Source: Cohnella sp. GbtcB17 (lineage in GTDB: Bacteria; Bacillota; Bacilli; Paenibacillales; Paenibacillaceae). From it: 47,068 bases of DNA. The stretch covers positions 1 through 47,068 of the forward strand of contig NZ_JAGXJW010000061.1 in the NCBI RefSeq assembly GCF_019091135.1, in the 5' to 3' direction. Below the pieces are notes generated by a model, which saw only the letters and a list, made by a program, of their open reading frames with translations, was not told where the DNA came from and made no database searches. Below, piece after piece: positions 34,315-42,366 of the stretch. The number at the start of each line of letters is the position of its first letter. The stretch's first letter is position 1. The position numbers and the translations under genes are program-made.

Positions 34315-35064
34315 TTAACGCTTCGCCGATTCGGCGATCTTCATCGCTTCTTCGGACGTGACGTGACCGACGATGCCGTATTGGATGCCGTCCTCCATCC
34401 AGTACAGCTCGGTGAGCGTCGGCTGTGCGAATACGAAGCCGTCATTACCGTTGACTTGCGTCGCCGTAAACATGTCCGCAGGGAATGCGGCAGCCATACG
34501 GCTCGCGGTGAACGTGATCGTCTTGTCGCCCGATGCGGAAGCGTAAGAGAAAATCACGTCCCTAAGCGGTTCGCCTGCCATTCCCGCCCCCTGAATGTCT
34601 TTGAGCGTAAATCCCTCCGGCCCGGCCTCCGGTGCAAGCATACTCGCGCCAAACGCAGCTTTTGCTTCTTCGGCGGTGGCGTAGGACGTCGACACGAGCT
34701 GGGACAGCTCGGAGCCGGCAGCGCCAGCATTACCGGCACTTCCTGCATTATTTCCGGCATTTCCTACATTCCCGGCATTGCCTGCGTCGGTCGATGGCGA
34801 GGCTCCGATCGGGCTCTGCGCCGGCGCAGGAGCGGATGTGTGCTGAAGCGTCGGCAGCCCCACCATTAGAAATACCGCCAAAGCCGCTGCCGCGACACCT
34901 GCCGCCCATACGTTCCTGGAGCGGCGTCTGCGTCCCGTTTGCGCCGAGGCCGCCTTCTGCCGGATGTTCTGTTTAAGCCGGTCCGTCAATTCCAAGTTGG
35001 AAAAGAGCACATCGTCAGCCTCCTTGGCCAAATGCAAACGCAATTCACGATCCATATTCGTCAT
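34315..35064 (-). CDS. Probable anti-sigma factor of the ECF sigma at 35045
   Basis: A 249-residue, single-pass membrane protein. The cytosolic N-terminal segment (about 1-50, RELRLHLAKEADDVLF then RQKAASAQTGRRRRSR) precedes one membrane helix (VWAAGVAAAALAVFLMVGLP, about 52-71). Outside is a low-complexity linker rich in Gly/Asn/Ala (GNAGNVGNAGNNAGSAGNAG) and then a soluble domain of about 130 residues with FTLKDIQGAG and ELYWMEDGIQYGIVGHV, similar in feel to DUF4367-type regulators. Position and overlap with the sigma gene make an anti-sigma role likely. The ATG at 35062-35064 has AGGAGG nine bases upstream and overlaps the sigma 3' end by 20 bases. The stimulus is unknown. Confidence 0.8.
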   Translation of the reverse strand: MTNMDRELRLHLAKEADDVLFSNLELTDRLKQNIRQKAASAQTGRRRRSRNVWAAGVAAAALAVFLMVGLPTLQHTSAPAPAQSPIGASPSTDAGNAGNVGNAGNNAGSAGNAGAAGSELSQLVSTSYATAEEAKAAFGASMLAPEAGPEGFTLKDIQGAGMAGEPLRDVIFSYASASGDKTITFTASRMAAAFPADMFTATQVNGNDGFVFAQPTLTELYWMEDGIQYGIVGHVTSEEAMKIAESAKR

Positions 35065-35608
35065 GTGTAGTCTCCTCCTTGTTCATCGCCCGGGCCAGCG
35101 CCTCGCGCGCCCGATGCAGCCTGTTGCGTATCGTTCCTTCGGGAGAAGCCGTCGCTTCCGCAATCTCCTTGGTCGTGAGCTCCAGATAGTAGTACAGGTA
35201 CAACGCTTCCTGGAACGGAATCGGCAAGCGAAGCACGTGCTGCAGCACTTCGCTTTTCTCCAGCCTTTGCAGCGCCTCGTCCTCTACGTTAAACGTTCTG
35301 TCCTGTTCCAATCGGATCGGGTCGGTCGGCTGTTCGGTGTACATCCGTACACCCGTCTTGTCCCGGCACACATTGACGCAGATCGTCGTCAGCCAGGTCT
35401 TTACGGCGCTGTCTCCCCGGAAGGACGACCAATTCCGATAAGCCCGTAGGAATACCTCCTGGCTGATATCCTCCGCAAGGTGCCGATCCCCTGTATAAAA
35501 ATAAGCGGTACGCATAACCACTGTTCCAAACGCTTCCATAAGCTGCTCCAGCGCTTCGGCGGGATCCTTCGAGAAGCTTTCTTTGGAGCTTAAGCCGGCC
35601 GGCTTCAT
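35045..35608 (-). CDS. ECF-family RNA polymerase sigma factor
   Basis: A 187-residue protein of usual ECF length. Region 2 (about 20-90) includes VVMRTAYFYTGDRHLAEDISQEVFLRAYRNW, with the DISQEVF core. Region 4 (about 125-175) has LRLPIPFQEALYLYYYLELTTKEIAEATASPEGTIRNRLHRAREAL, a clear helix-turn-helix. It directs RNA polymerase to a specific set of promoters and is normally held inactive by the anti-sigma encoded next. The ATG at 35606-35608 has GGAGGTGA seven bases upstream. Nothing links it directly to the sugar genes; it may be an independent stress module. Confidence 0.93.
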   Translation of the reverse strand: MKPAGLSSKESFSKDPAEALEQLMEAFGTVVMRTAYFYTGDRHLAEDISQEVFLRAYRNWSSFRGDSAVKTWLTTICVNVCRDKTGVRMYTEQPTDPIRLEQDRTFNVEDEALQRLEKSEVLQHVLRLPIPFQEALYLYYYLELTTKEIAEATASPEGTIRNRLHRAREALARAMNKEETTHDEYGS

Positions 35609-35666
35609 GCGATCGTCACCTCCACCCTATTAGACGGCCCGAGTTTGATTTTCGCTGCATCGGATG

Positions 35667-35672
35667 TTTATA
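35667..35672 (-). promoter_or_regulatory. Extended -10 promoter for the sigma/anti-sigma pair
   Basis: Minus strand TGGTATAAA gives an extended -10 (TGn plus TATAAA, hexamer at 35667-35672) about 60 bases before the sigma start codon. A weak TTCATT lies 18 bases upstream. No ECF-type AAC/CGTC promoter with normal spacing was found, so autoregulation is not evident. Confidence 0.4.
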
Positions 35673-35674
35673 CC

Positions 35675-35732
35675 AAAAACGCAAAAAAGGAATGAAGCTA
35701 AATGCTACTGCTTCATCCCAATTTGCGTTTTA
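35675..35732 (-). terminator. Terminator after the secreted beta-helix gene
   Basis: Outer arms AAAACGCAAA / TTTGCGTTTT and inner arms ATGAAGC / GCTTCAT form an interrupted stem about 28 bases past the stop of the beta-helix gene. It insulates the sigma/anti-sigma pair from the gene upstream. Confidence 0.7.
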
Positions 35733-35759
35733 TTTAGATGTTTAGGAACGCAGCTTCGC

Positions 35760-38700
35760 TTAATCGTTTTTCATCAATTCCAGATCGTCGAAGTATACGG
35801 CCCCGCCGGCCGAGCGTTTGTACAGCTCCAGCTTGACCTTCGTATCGGTGGCGCCCGTTGTAAACGTGTAGGACTTCCGTTGGTAATCGGCCGAACTCAC
35901 CGGAATCGTGCGCAGATAGCTGCCGAATTCGCTGATGCTGAATTCGCCGCTCGCGCCGTCCGTCGCCTTGGCATAGACGGAGATCGTATAGGACGTATTC
36001 GGCTCGAGACCATAAACATACTGCTGGATGCCTCCGTACTGCGTCGTCAGCACCGCGGCATAATCGCCGCTGCGCGCCTGCTGTCCGACGATCGCGGCAT
36101 TGTTGAAATGCGCGTTCCAGCCGGTGAAGTCGCCGGTCTCGAAGCCCGGATTGGCGAGCAGATTGGACACCGGAGCAGTAGCCGGCACGATGCGGAAATA
36201 ATCGAAGTTTGCGATCAACCCCGTTCCCGCGCAGACGATCAGGCCGATCTTCGGATCGTCCAAGGCGACTGTCCGGGCCGTGCCGACCTGGGTATACGCA
36301 AGGCCATCCGCCGAGTAATAGCCGGTGTAAGTGTCGCCGACTTTTTGAATGCGCAAGTACGACACCGGCGAGGCGTTCGTATCCGCCGTCTCCTCATGGA
36401 CGCGGCTGCCGCCTTGCTTGACGTCAAGCTGGAACTGGTTGCCCGCGCCGTACAGCCGGGTCATCCGGATGTACGTATCGTCGTTGACGTAGACGATCAA
36501 TCCGCCCTGCGACCAGGTCGATGTCGGCTTGCCGTCCAGCTTCGTATCCAGGGTCCAATCGCCGTCCGGCGCGCCCGTCAGCAAAATGTTTTTCGCATCC
36601 GCCGTGCCGTTCGCGATATCGCCGTTCTCGGCGACGATCCGCATATAGCCGGGCTGCGCGCCAAGCGACCACTTCGCCGGGTTCTCGCGGATCCAACGCC
36701 ACTGGTCGTCTAACGCGCCGGCGTTGAACTCGTCGTCCGAGCCGATCGGATACGTGGTGCCAGGCCCCGAATTCCCGCCGGGCGACGCGCTGAACTGGAT
36801 CAGCTCCATATCGTCGAACAGCACGCTGCCGCTGCCGCCCGCCTTGTACAGAAAGATCGTGGCGCTTGTGCTGCTATTCCCCGTCGTGAAGGTCAGCTCT
36901 TTGCGCCCGTAGCTCGTCGCGCTTATGTGTACGTCTGCCCCTGAGGCGCCGCCGAAGTTTTTAACGCCGAACACGGCATCGCCTCCGCCCACGCTTTTGC
37001 CCCAAGCGAACAGCTTGTAGATCGTGTTCGGCTGCAGCCCGCCGACCACTTGCTCGGCGCCTGCGTAATTGCCCGTCAACTTGGCCGCATAGGTCCCGGC
37101 ATGGGCTTCGCCGCCGCTCACGACCGAGGCGTCGTTGTAGGCATTCGGCCAATAGGTGAAGTCCCCCGTTTCGAAGTCGCCGTTCTTCAGCAGATTCGTC
37201 TCGGGCGGTGGCGAAGGCAGCTCCGGCAGATTGTCCGGGTCGAGTCCCGCGCCTGCGTATGCCCCCATATTCGGCGCCGTCGTGCCGGACACCGAATTGC
37301 CGAAGAAATCGCGCCCGCCATTGTTCGCCATCAAGGCGCCTGCGCCGATCGCCGGGGACGTATCGAGCAGCTGGTAGCCCACGGCGCTGGCCAGTCCGTT
37401 GCCCGCCGAACCGGGCGAAGCCAGCATCGGGTCCGATACGATCTTGTACGGATCGGCCGGCTCGCCCGCCGGGTGATTGCCGTAGAAGACGTTGTGCTCA
37501 AACACGTTGTTCGTGCTGCTGCCGAAGCTGTACCCGCCCGAGCCCAGGTTATAGATGATATTGTTGTAGAAGGACGTATTTTTGGCATAGCCGCCCCAAT
37601 CCGAATGATTGATGACCTTGGCCTGGGAATACCGGGGGAGATACACGGTATTGTTGTACACCTTCGTATTGTTCGGCGTGCCGTTAAAGTTGAATACCGC
37701 GCCGCCGTCGTTCTGGCTGATATTGTAGCGAACGATCGTGCCGTTATTGTAGTTGGCGGCCGACGTGCCGTCATTGCACACCAGCACCATGCCGCCGGCG
37801 TTGTTGTGGCTGTAATTGTACTGGATGATCGTGCCTTCGCTGTTGTAATCCGAATCGAACGCCTGAGCGTCGCCGCCCGCTCCGGTATTGTACACCTCGT
37901 TGTACTGAATGATCGCGTCCTTCGTTCCCCACGTCCACAGCGCGACGTGATAGCCGGTAGCGCGAACGTGCGTATCATGGACGACGTTGCGTTCGATGAG
38001 ACCGTTTGTCGTGTTCAATATAAAGGCGCCGTCGGCCGCCACGTCGTAGATCAGATTGTTCGTCACCTTCAGATCCGAGGAGTAGGTCCGCTGCGCCCCG
38101 TTCAGGTAGACGCCTACGCTGTCCACCGTATAGATTTTGCAGTTGTTCACCGTGACGTCCGTCACATGATAGTCCCAGGCCGTTCCCCAGACGATAATGC
38201 CGCCGTTGTGCGCATAATCGTTCGAGACGTCGCCTTTCACGTTGTGGATGTCCAGATTCTCGAACAGGAAGTGGCGGTAAACCTTCGGATTGGAGAAGCC
38301 GCCGCTGGTGCCGTCCACGTGGATCCCCCTGCGTGCCGCTTTGGTGGCCGAATCGTTGGTAATCTCCAGATTGCGGACTTCCCACTGCTCCTGATTGTAA
38401 AAGTAAACGGCCGCATCGACGCCTCCGCCGGCGATCAGCGGCTTGGCGCCTTCGCCGTACCTGTCGATTCGAATCGGATGGCCGTCCGTTCCCGAACCCT
38501 TCGGCGACAGCTTGCCGTTCCATACGCCGCCCGCCTTGAACAGGATCGCGTCGCCCGGCTCGAAAACGGTGGCATTCACTTTGTCCAGCGACTGCCACGC
38601 CGCAGCCGGACTGGTGCCCGCATTTGTATCGTTTCCGCCTGCCGAATCGACATAGTAAACGCTTCCAATTTCATCCGCGGCAGCGCTTCCCGCCCCGGGT

Positions 38701-38777
38701 ACGCCCCATACCGCAGCCAGCAGCAGCGCCAGCAAGGCCGCGATCGTTCTGAAAGACGTAAGCTTGCGTATCATCAT
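35760..38777 (-). CDS. Secreted right-handed beta-helix protein with two CBM-like domains
   Basis: About 1005 residues, the only clearly secreted enzyme-like protein here. A signal peptide (about 1-35, ending near AGSAAADE) precedes a parallel beta-helix (about 40-510) with repeated Asn-rich coils such as NNCKIYTVDSVGVYLNGAQ and RYNISQNDGGAVFNFNGT. It starts YYVDSAGGNDTNAGTSPAAAWQSLDKVN. Then come a CBM4/9-like domain (about 530-670, NGDFETGDFTYWPNAYN), a concanavalin-like DUF1349-type domain (about 680-870), and a second CBM4/9-like domain (about 875-1005, NPGFETGDFTGWNAHFN), clearly a duplicate of the first. A polysaccharide lyase or glycosidase releasing oligosaccharides outside is plausible, but no catalytic motif was identified. 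ATG at 38775-38777 or 38772-38774 follows GAGGTG. Confidence 0.88.
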   Translation of the reverse strand: MMIRKLTSFRTIAALLALLLAAVWGVPGAGSAAADEIGSVYYVDSAGGNDTNAGTSPAAAWQSLDKVNATVFEPGDAILFKAGGVWNGKLSPKGSGTDGHPIRIDRYGEGAKPLIAGGGVDAAVYFYNQEQWEVRNLEITNDSATKAARRGIHVDGTSGGFSNPKVYRHFLFENLDIHNVKGDVSNDYAHNGGIIVWGTAWDYHVTDVTVNNCKIYTVDSVGVYLNGAQRTYSSDLKVTNNLIYDVAADGAFILNTTNGLIERNVVHDTHVRATGYHVALWTWGTKDAIIQYNEVYNTGAGGDAQAFDSDYNSEGTIIQYNYSHNNAGGMVLVCNDGTSAANYNNGTIVRYNISQNDGGAVFNFNGTPNNTKVYNNTVYLPRYSQAKVINHSDWGGYAKNTSFYNNIIYNLGSGGYSFGSSTNNVFEHNVFYGNHPAGEPADPYKIVSDPMLASPGSAGNGLASAVGYQLLDTSPAIGAGALMANNGGRDFFGNSVSGTTAPNMGAYAGAGLDPDNLPELPSPPPETNLLKNGDFETGDFTYWPNAYNDASVVSGGEAHAGTYAAKLTGNYAGAEQVVGGLQPNTIYKLFAWGKSVGGGDAVFGVKNFGGASGADVHISATSYGRKELTFTTGNSSTSATIFLYKAGGSGSVLFDDMELIQFSASPGGNSGPGTTYPIGSDDEFNAGALDDQWRWIRENPAKWSLGAQPGYMRIVAENGDIANGTADAKNILLTGAPDGDWTLDTKLDGKPTSTWSQGGLIVYVNDDTYIRMTRLYGAGNQFQLDVKQGGSRVHEETADTNASPVSYLRIQKVGDTYTGYYSADGLAYTQVGTARTVALDDPKIGLIVCAGTGLIANFDYFRIVPATAPVSNLLANPGFETGDFTGWNAHFNNAAIVGQQARSGDYAAVLTTQYGGIQQYVYGLEPNTSYTISVYAKATDGASGEFSISEFGSYLRTIPVSSADYQRKSYTFTTGATDTKVKLELYKRSAGGAVYFDDLELMKND

Positions 38778-38878
38778 CAACACACCTCGTTTCGCAGAAT
38801 GGATATAGCGCGAGCTGCCATAGACGATTGTAGGAGATCGCAGGCGATCATAGGCGGTCCCTTCGACGACGGGCGCGA

Positions 38879-38897
38879 GTCCCGGTCATGCCGGGAC
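38879..38897 (-). other. Hairpin between binding-protein and beta-helix genes
   Basis: GTCCCGG / CCGGGAC with a five-base loop lies 20 bases after the binding-protein stop in transcript sense. There is no U-tract, so it is more likely an mRNA-processing or stabilising element than a terminator. Confidence 0.4.
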
Positions 38898-38916
38898 CCC
38901 GTCTCGCCAAAAGCGC

Positions 38917-40638
38917 TTATTTCGACTTCTGATACCACTCGTTCGCTTCCTTCGTTTCCTGCTCGCCGCCGATCTTGTTCCACTCCTTGACGAACGTATC
39001 GAAGGCATCGAGCGGCTTTTGGCCGTAGATAATGCCCAGGAACGTCTCGCCTTCCAGCTTGGCCAGAATGCCGCCCTTCGTTTGCATCGCTTTGGTCGGC
39101 GATCCCGTGAACGCATTGGCCATATACGTGCCGGCGCTCCAGCCGTCGTCCACGTATTCGGCCGCCTTCAGCGTTTTCGGATTGTTCCGCAGCACCCGCT
39201 CCTCCTCCGCCGTGCTCGGCTCGGCGCCCCGGCTCATCTTGGCCAGCAGCTTCAGGTTGGTGAACGGATCCTTCGGTTCCATCAGCACATACTTGGCCGG
39301 ACCGACCTTGCCGCCCGGGATGTCCGCCTCGTCCACGGATACGGTTCCGTCCGCTTTGACCGTGTAGTCGTAGTTCTCGTACCAGCCGTTCTCGAATTCG
39401 CTGCCCTGCTTTCCTTTTTCGAATATGCGGTTCAGGTACAGGAATAGCGCGTCGGTATGCTCGAAGCCTTCCCTGACGATCAGCCCGCCGCGCAGGAACG
39501 TCGTGTCGCGGGCGGCGGCCTTGCCGTTCAGCGTCGGCAGCGGATACGGATTCATCGTTGCGCCGGGCACGTTTTTCTCCAGATCCGGAATCGGCCAGTT
39601 CGGCAGCCAGTACGGTGCCACGACGATGCCGACGCGTCCCTGTCCGATCAGCTCGGCCAGCTTGTTTTCGTCGTGCAGGCCCGCTTCTTTGGAAATATAG
39701 CCTTTATCGTACCAGTCCCGCAGCCGGCTGAGTCCTTCCTTCATCTCCGGCAGCGTCGAGCCGTGAACGACCGCTCCGTCCTTCTCCAGCCACTGGTTGG
39801 GAATCGTGCCGGACGGTCCGAACACCCAGGTGCTCTCGCCAAGCCAGCCGTTAAAGATGCTGGGGCTCGAACCGCCCGAACCGAGACTGACGCCAAGCGG
39901 GATGATGTTGCCGGCGCCGCCCGGTTTCTTATCCAGCATTGCCTGCATGAGCGCTTCCAGCTCTTCGAAGGTTGTCGGAGCCTTCATGCCCAGCTTGTCG
40001 AGCCAATCCTGCCGGACCCACATGACGCCGTTGTCGTTCCCCGCAAATGCGAAGTTGGGCAGCGCCATCTTTTTGCCGTCGAAGGTCACCTGGCTCCACA
40101 TGATCGGATTGGAGCTGTAGATTTGCTTGATCGTTGCGGAGGCGTATTTCTCATAGTCCGCCGTGATGTCCTTGTACCTGCCGGATTCGATCAGCTCGTT
40201 GAGCAAGGTCAGATCCTCGGTCATCAGCACGTCCGGCAGCTTTTCGTTCGACGTCAGCATCAGCCGCATTTTTGTCGCGAATTGATCGCCCGGCACCTGC
40301 CACAAATACTTCAGATCGATGCCCAGCTTGTCGTGGGCCCACTTCGTGTGCACGTTGTTTTCGGCGGTTTCCCCGTTTTTGTACTTCATGGTGGAGTCGG
40401 TCGCCTTCACCGTCGTGATCGTCACCGGCGGATCGAACTTGTACGTCCCCTGTTGAATGGCCAAGGCGACGGTGTCCTCCGATGCCGAGGCGGACTGCGA
40501 AGGCGAGGACGAAGGCGAGGCTCCGCCGGTCTTCGTCGCGGCCGCGTCGTTCCCGCTGCCGGCTTTGTCGGAACAGGCTGTCGCGATCGTCAGCAGCGCG
40601 GTCAGCGCAAGCGACAGCAAGGTCAATCTTTTGCTCAT
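38917..40638 (-). CDS. CUT1-type oligosaccharide-binding lipoprotein
   Basis: A 573-residue solute-binding lipoprotein of the large class. Its signal sequence has lipobox IATAC with Cys22 and a Ser/Ala linker. The mature domain begins PPVTITTVKATDSTMKYKNG and contains WVRQDWLDKLGMKAPTTFEELEALM, a family landmark. The neighbouring genes are a secreted beta-helix protein downstream and a YesM/YesN pair upstream; no permease is in the same operon. The permease pair at 44239-46091, across the kinase/regulator pair, is the natural partner. The ATG at 40636-40638 has AGGAGG rather far (13 bases) upstream. The C-terminus ends TKEANEWYQKSK. Confidence 0.92.
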   Translation of the reverse strand: MSKRLTLLSLALTALLTIATACSDKAGSGNDAAATKTGGASPSSSPSQSASASEDTVALAIQQGTYKFDPPVTITTVKATDSTMKYKNGETAENNVHTKWAHDKLGIDLKYLWQVPGDQFATKMRLMLTSNEKLPDVLMTEDLTLLNELIESGRYKDITADYEKYASATIKQIYSSNPIMWSQVTFDGKKMALPNFAFAGNDNGVMWVRQDWLDKLGMKAPTTFEELEALMQAMLDKKPGGAGNIIPLGVSLGSGGSSPSIFNGWLGESTWVFGPSGTIPNQWLEKDGAVVHGSTLPEMKEGLSRLRDWYDKGYISKEAGLHDENKLAELIGQGRVGIVVAPYWLPNWPIPDLEKNVPGATMNPYPLPTLNGKAAARDTTFLRGGLIVREGFEHTDALFLYLNRIFEKGKQGSEFENGWYENYDYTVKADGTVSVDEADIPGGKVGPAKYVLMEPKDPFTNLKLLAKMSRGAEPSTAEEERVLRNNPKTLKAAEYVDDGWSAGTYMANAFTGSPTKAMQTKGGILAKLEGETFLGIIYGQKPLDAFDTFVKEWNKIGGEQETKEANEWYQKSK

Positions 40639-40685
40639 AGGCGTTCCGGATCCTCCTGTTCGGCTTAGTAAGTTGCAAACCCATC

Positions 40686-40702
40686 ATATTACAGCGCTTA
40701 CA
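40686..40702 (-). promoter_or_regulatory. cre site overlapping the binding-protein promoter
   Basis: Minus strand TGTAAGCGCTGTAA (40689-40702) has one mismatch to the CcpA consensus TGWAANCGNTNNCA and overlaps a TAATAT -10 candidate (40686-40691). TTGTCT lies further upstream, though its spacing is long. A site here would block transcription when preferred sugars are present. Confidence 0.6.
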
Positions 40703-40743
40703 ACCGAGTAAGAGACAATGTTTTAAGGTAGCCTGCGAAAATC

Positions 40744-42366
40744 TTAAGGTTCGGCCAAGTGCCGTTCCCTGTACTCTTGCGGCGTAATGCCGTAATGGGA
40801 TTTAAAAAGCTTGCTGAAATAAGGCGGATTCTGGAACCCCAGACAGCTGGCCAGCTCATAAATCTTGATCTCCGTCGTGCGCAGCAGCATGCCCGCTTTC
40901 TCCATCCGGTACCGCATAATGTAGTCGCTCATATTTTCCCCCGTCTCCTGCTTGTACAGCGAAGATAGGTAGACGGGATGAAGGCTGACATGATCAGCGA
41001 TCGTCTGCAGGGACACATCCTCGGCGATGCGCTCTTCGATAAACCGGTGGATCTTGACGATCAGCTGATATTTGGCATCCTTGAATTCCCGTACGCTGCC
41101 GGCCTCCAGACGATCCAGCATCCTGAACGCCCATGCCGCCGCCTGACCGGACCGGCTCAGCTTAAGAGGATCCGTCGCCAGGTCCGCATCGTCGCTCGAC
41201 AACTCCGCAAGCGTCTTGCTCTGCAGATGAGCGATATAAAGAAATGCGTTCGTCAGCGCGCATACGATCTCCAGCATATGCTCCTCGGTATCCAATTCCC
41301 TGGACTTCAGCTCCTCGAAGACGGCGGCCAGCTTGGCGCGCGCGTCCGCCCAACGGCCTGCCTCGAGTAGCTGCTGCAGACCCGGAGGACTGTACAAGGC
41401 ATGCAGCGAGCTGGATAGGGATCGCGCCTCCCCGGCACGAAAGACGACGCCCCGCTCGCTGCGCGGCACGGTGCGGAAGGCGCTCACGGATTGGCGGTAG
41501 CGCTCGGCGATCTCATCGGGGAAAAGGCACGATCCGCCGATCAGGACGGACACCCGTCCTTTGAGATATTCCGCGATCTTGGCCTCCAGCTCGCGCGCCG
41601 CCGTCTCGATCGCAAGATCGTCGAGGACGCCGTCCGAATGGCCGCCTGCTCCAGGCTCTGCCTGCAGCAGCAGACACAAATAGCCGTAGTCGTCCTTGCA
41701 CGACCATACTCGGTAGCCTGCTTCCAGGATCTCGCCGGCGATGTTGTGAACGGCATATTCGTACAAGAGGGCGTCGGCTCCGGCCGCGCCGAAGCCTTCG
41801 TCGAGCCTGACCAATAATAGCGCGCACGCCTTGCCCGTCTCCAGCCGCAGCCGATACTCGTCCATCCGCTCGGCCAACGCAGTTTCGGGCATGGACGCCC
41901 CTGCCAGCAGTTCGGTCAGCAGCTTCTCCCTCAGCAAGGGCAGATGCGCGAACAGCGTCTGCCTGGCCCGCTCGAAGGAGACGATCTCCGCCCACTCCCG
42001 CTCGATGGCGGCTTTGACGCCGGCGACCTCGTTTATCAGCTCCTCGTCCTTGATCGGCTTGAGCAAGTAACGCTCGGTCCCGTACCGTATCGCTTCCCTC
42101 GCATACTCGAATTCGCCGTAACCCGACAGCAGAATGCACTTGGTCCGCGGATAGCGCTCCTGAATATGCCTGCAAAGCTCGAGCCCATCCATGCCCGGCA
42201 TTCGGATATCGGTCACGACGATATCGACGGCCGCCTGCTTCAGCATTTCCGCCGCTTCCAGTCCGGACGACGCCATCCGCACTTCTTCGATCCCGATCTT
42301 CTCCCAATCGTTGGCCGCCATGCTTTTGAGCAGCATCGGCTCGTCGTCGACCAGCATCAGCTTCAT
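40744..42366 (-). CDS. YesN-type response regulator, AraC HTH output (540 aa)
   Basis: Receiver domain (about 1-120) with Asp7/Asp8, phospho-acceptor Asp53 (IVVTDIRMPGMDG), LLSGYGEFEY and LLKPIK. A long middle region follows (about 130-430), then an AraC helix-turn-helix pair (LQTIADHVSLHPVYLSSLYKQETGE and LASCLGFQNPPYFSKLFKSHYG). The correct start is the ATG at 42364-42366, which overlaps the kinase stop as ATGA; an open frame continuing to 42639 runs antisense-free through the kinase gene in another frame and is not real coding. It pairs with the kinase at 42363-44129 and probably controls the adjacent permeases and binding protein. Confidence 0.93.
   Translation of the reverse strand: MKLMLVDDEPMLLKSMAANDWEKIGIEEVRMASSGLEAAEMLKQAAVDIVVTDIRMPGMDGLELCRHIQERYPRTKCILLSGYGEFEYAREAIRYGTERYLLKPIKDEELINEVAGVKAAIEREWAEIVSFERARQTLFAHLPLLREKLLTELLAGASMPETALAERMDEYRLRLETGKACALLLVRLDEGFGAAGADALLYEYAVHNIAGEILEAGYRVWSCKDDYGYLCLLLQAEPGAGGHSDGVLDDLAIETAARELEAKIAEYLKGRVSVLIGGSCLFPDEIAERYRQSVSAFRTVPRSERGVVFRAGEARSLSSSLHALYSPPGLQQLLEAGRWADARAKLAAVFEELKSRELDTEEHMLEIVCALTNAFLYIAHLQSKTLAELSSDDADLATDPLKLSRSGQAAAWAFRMLDRLEAGSVREFKDAKYQLIVKIHRFIEERIAEDVSLQTIADHVSLHPVYLSSLYKQETGENMSDYIMRYRMEKAGMLLRTTEIKIYELASCLGFQNPPYFSKLFKSHYGITPQEYRERHLAEP

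Noticed and set aside
37050..38990. Open frame of 646 codons on the plus strand
   Set aside because: Antisense to the beta-helix protein, whose signal peptide and domain repeats are unmistakable.
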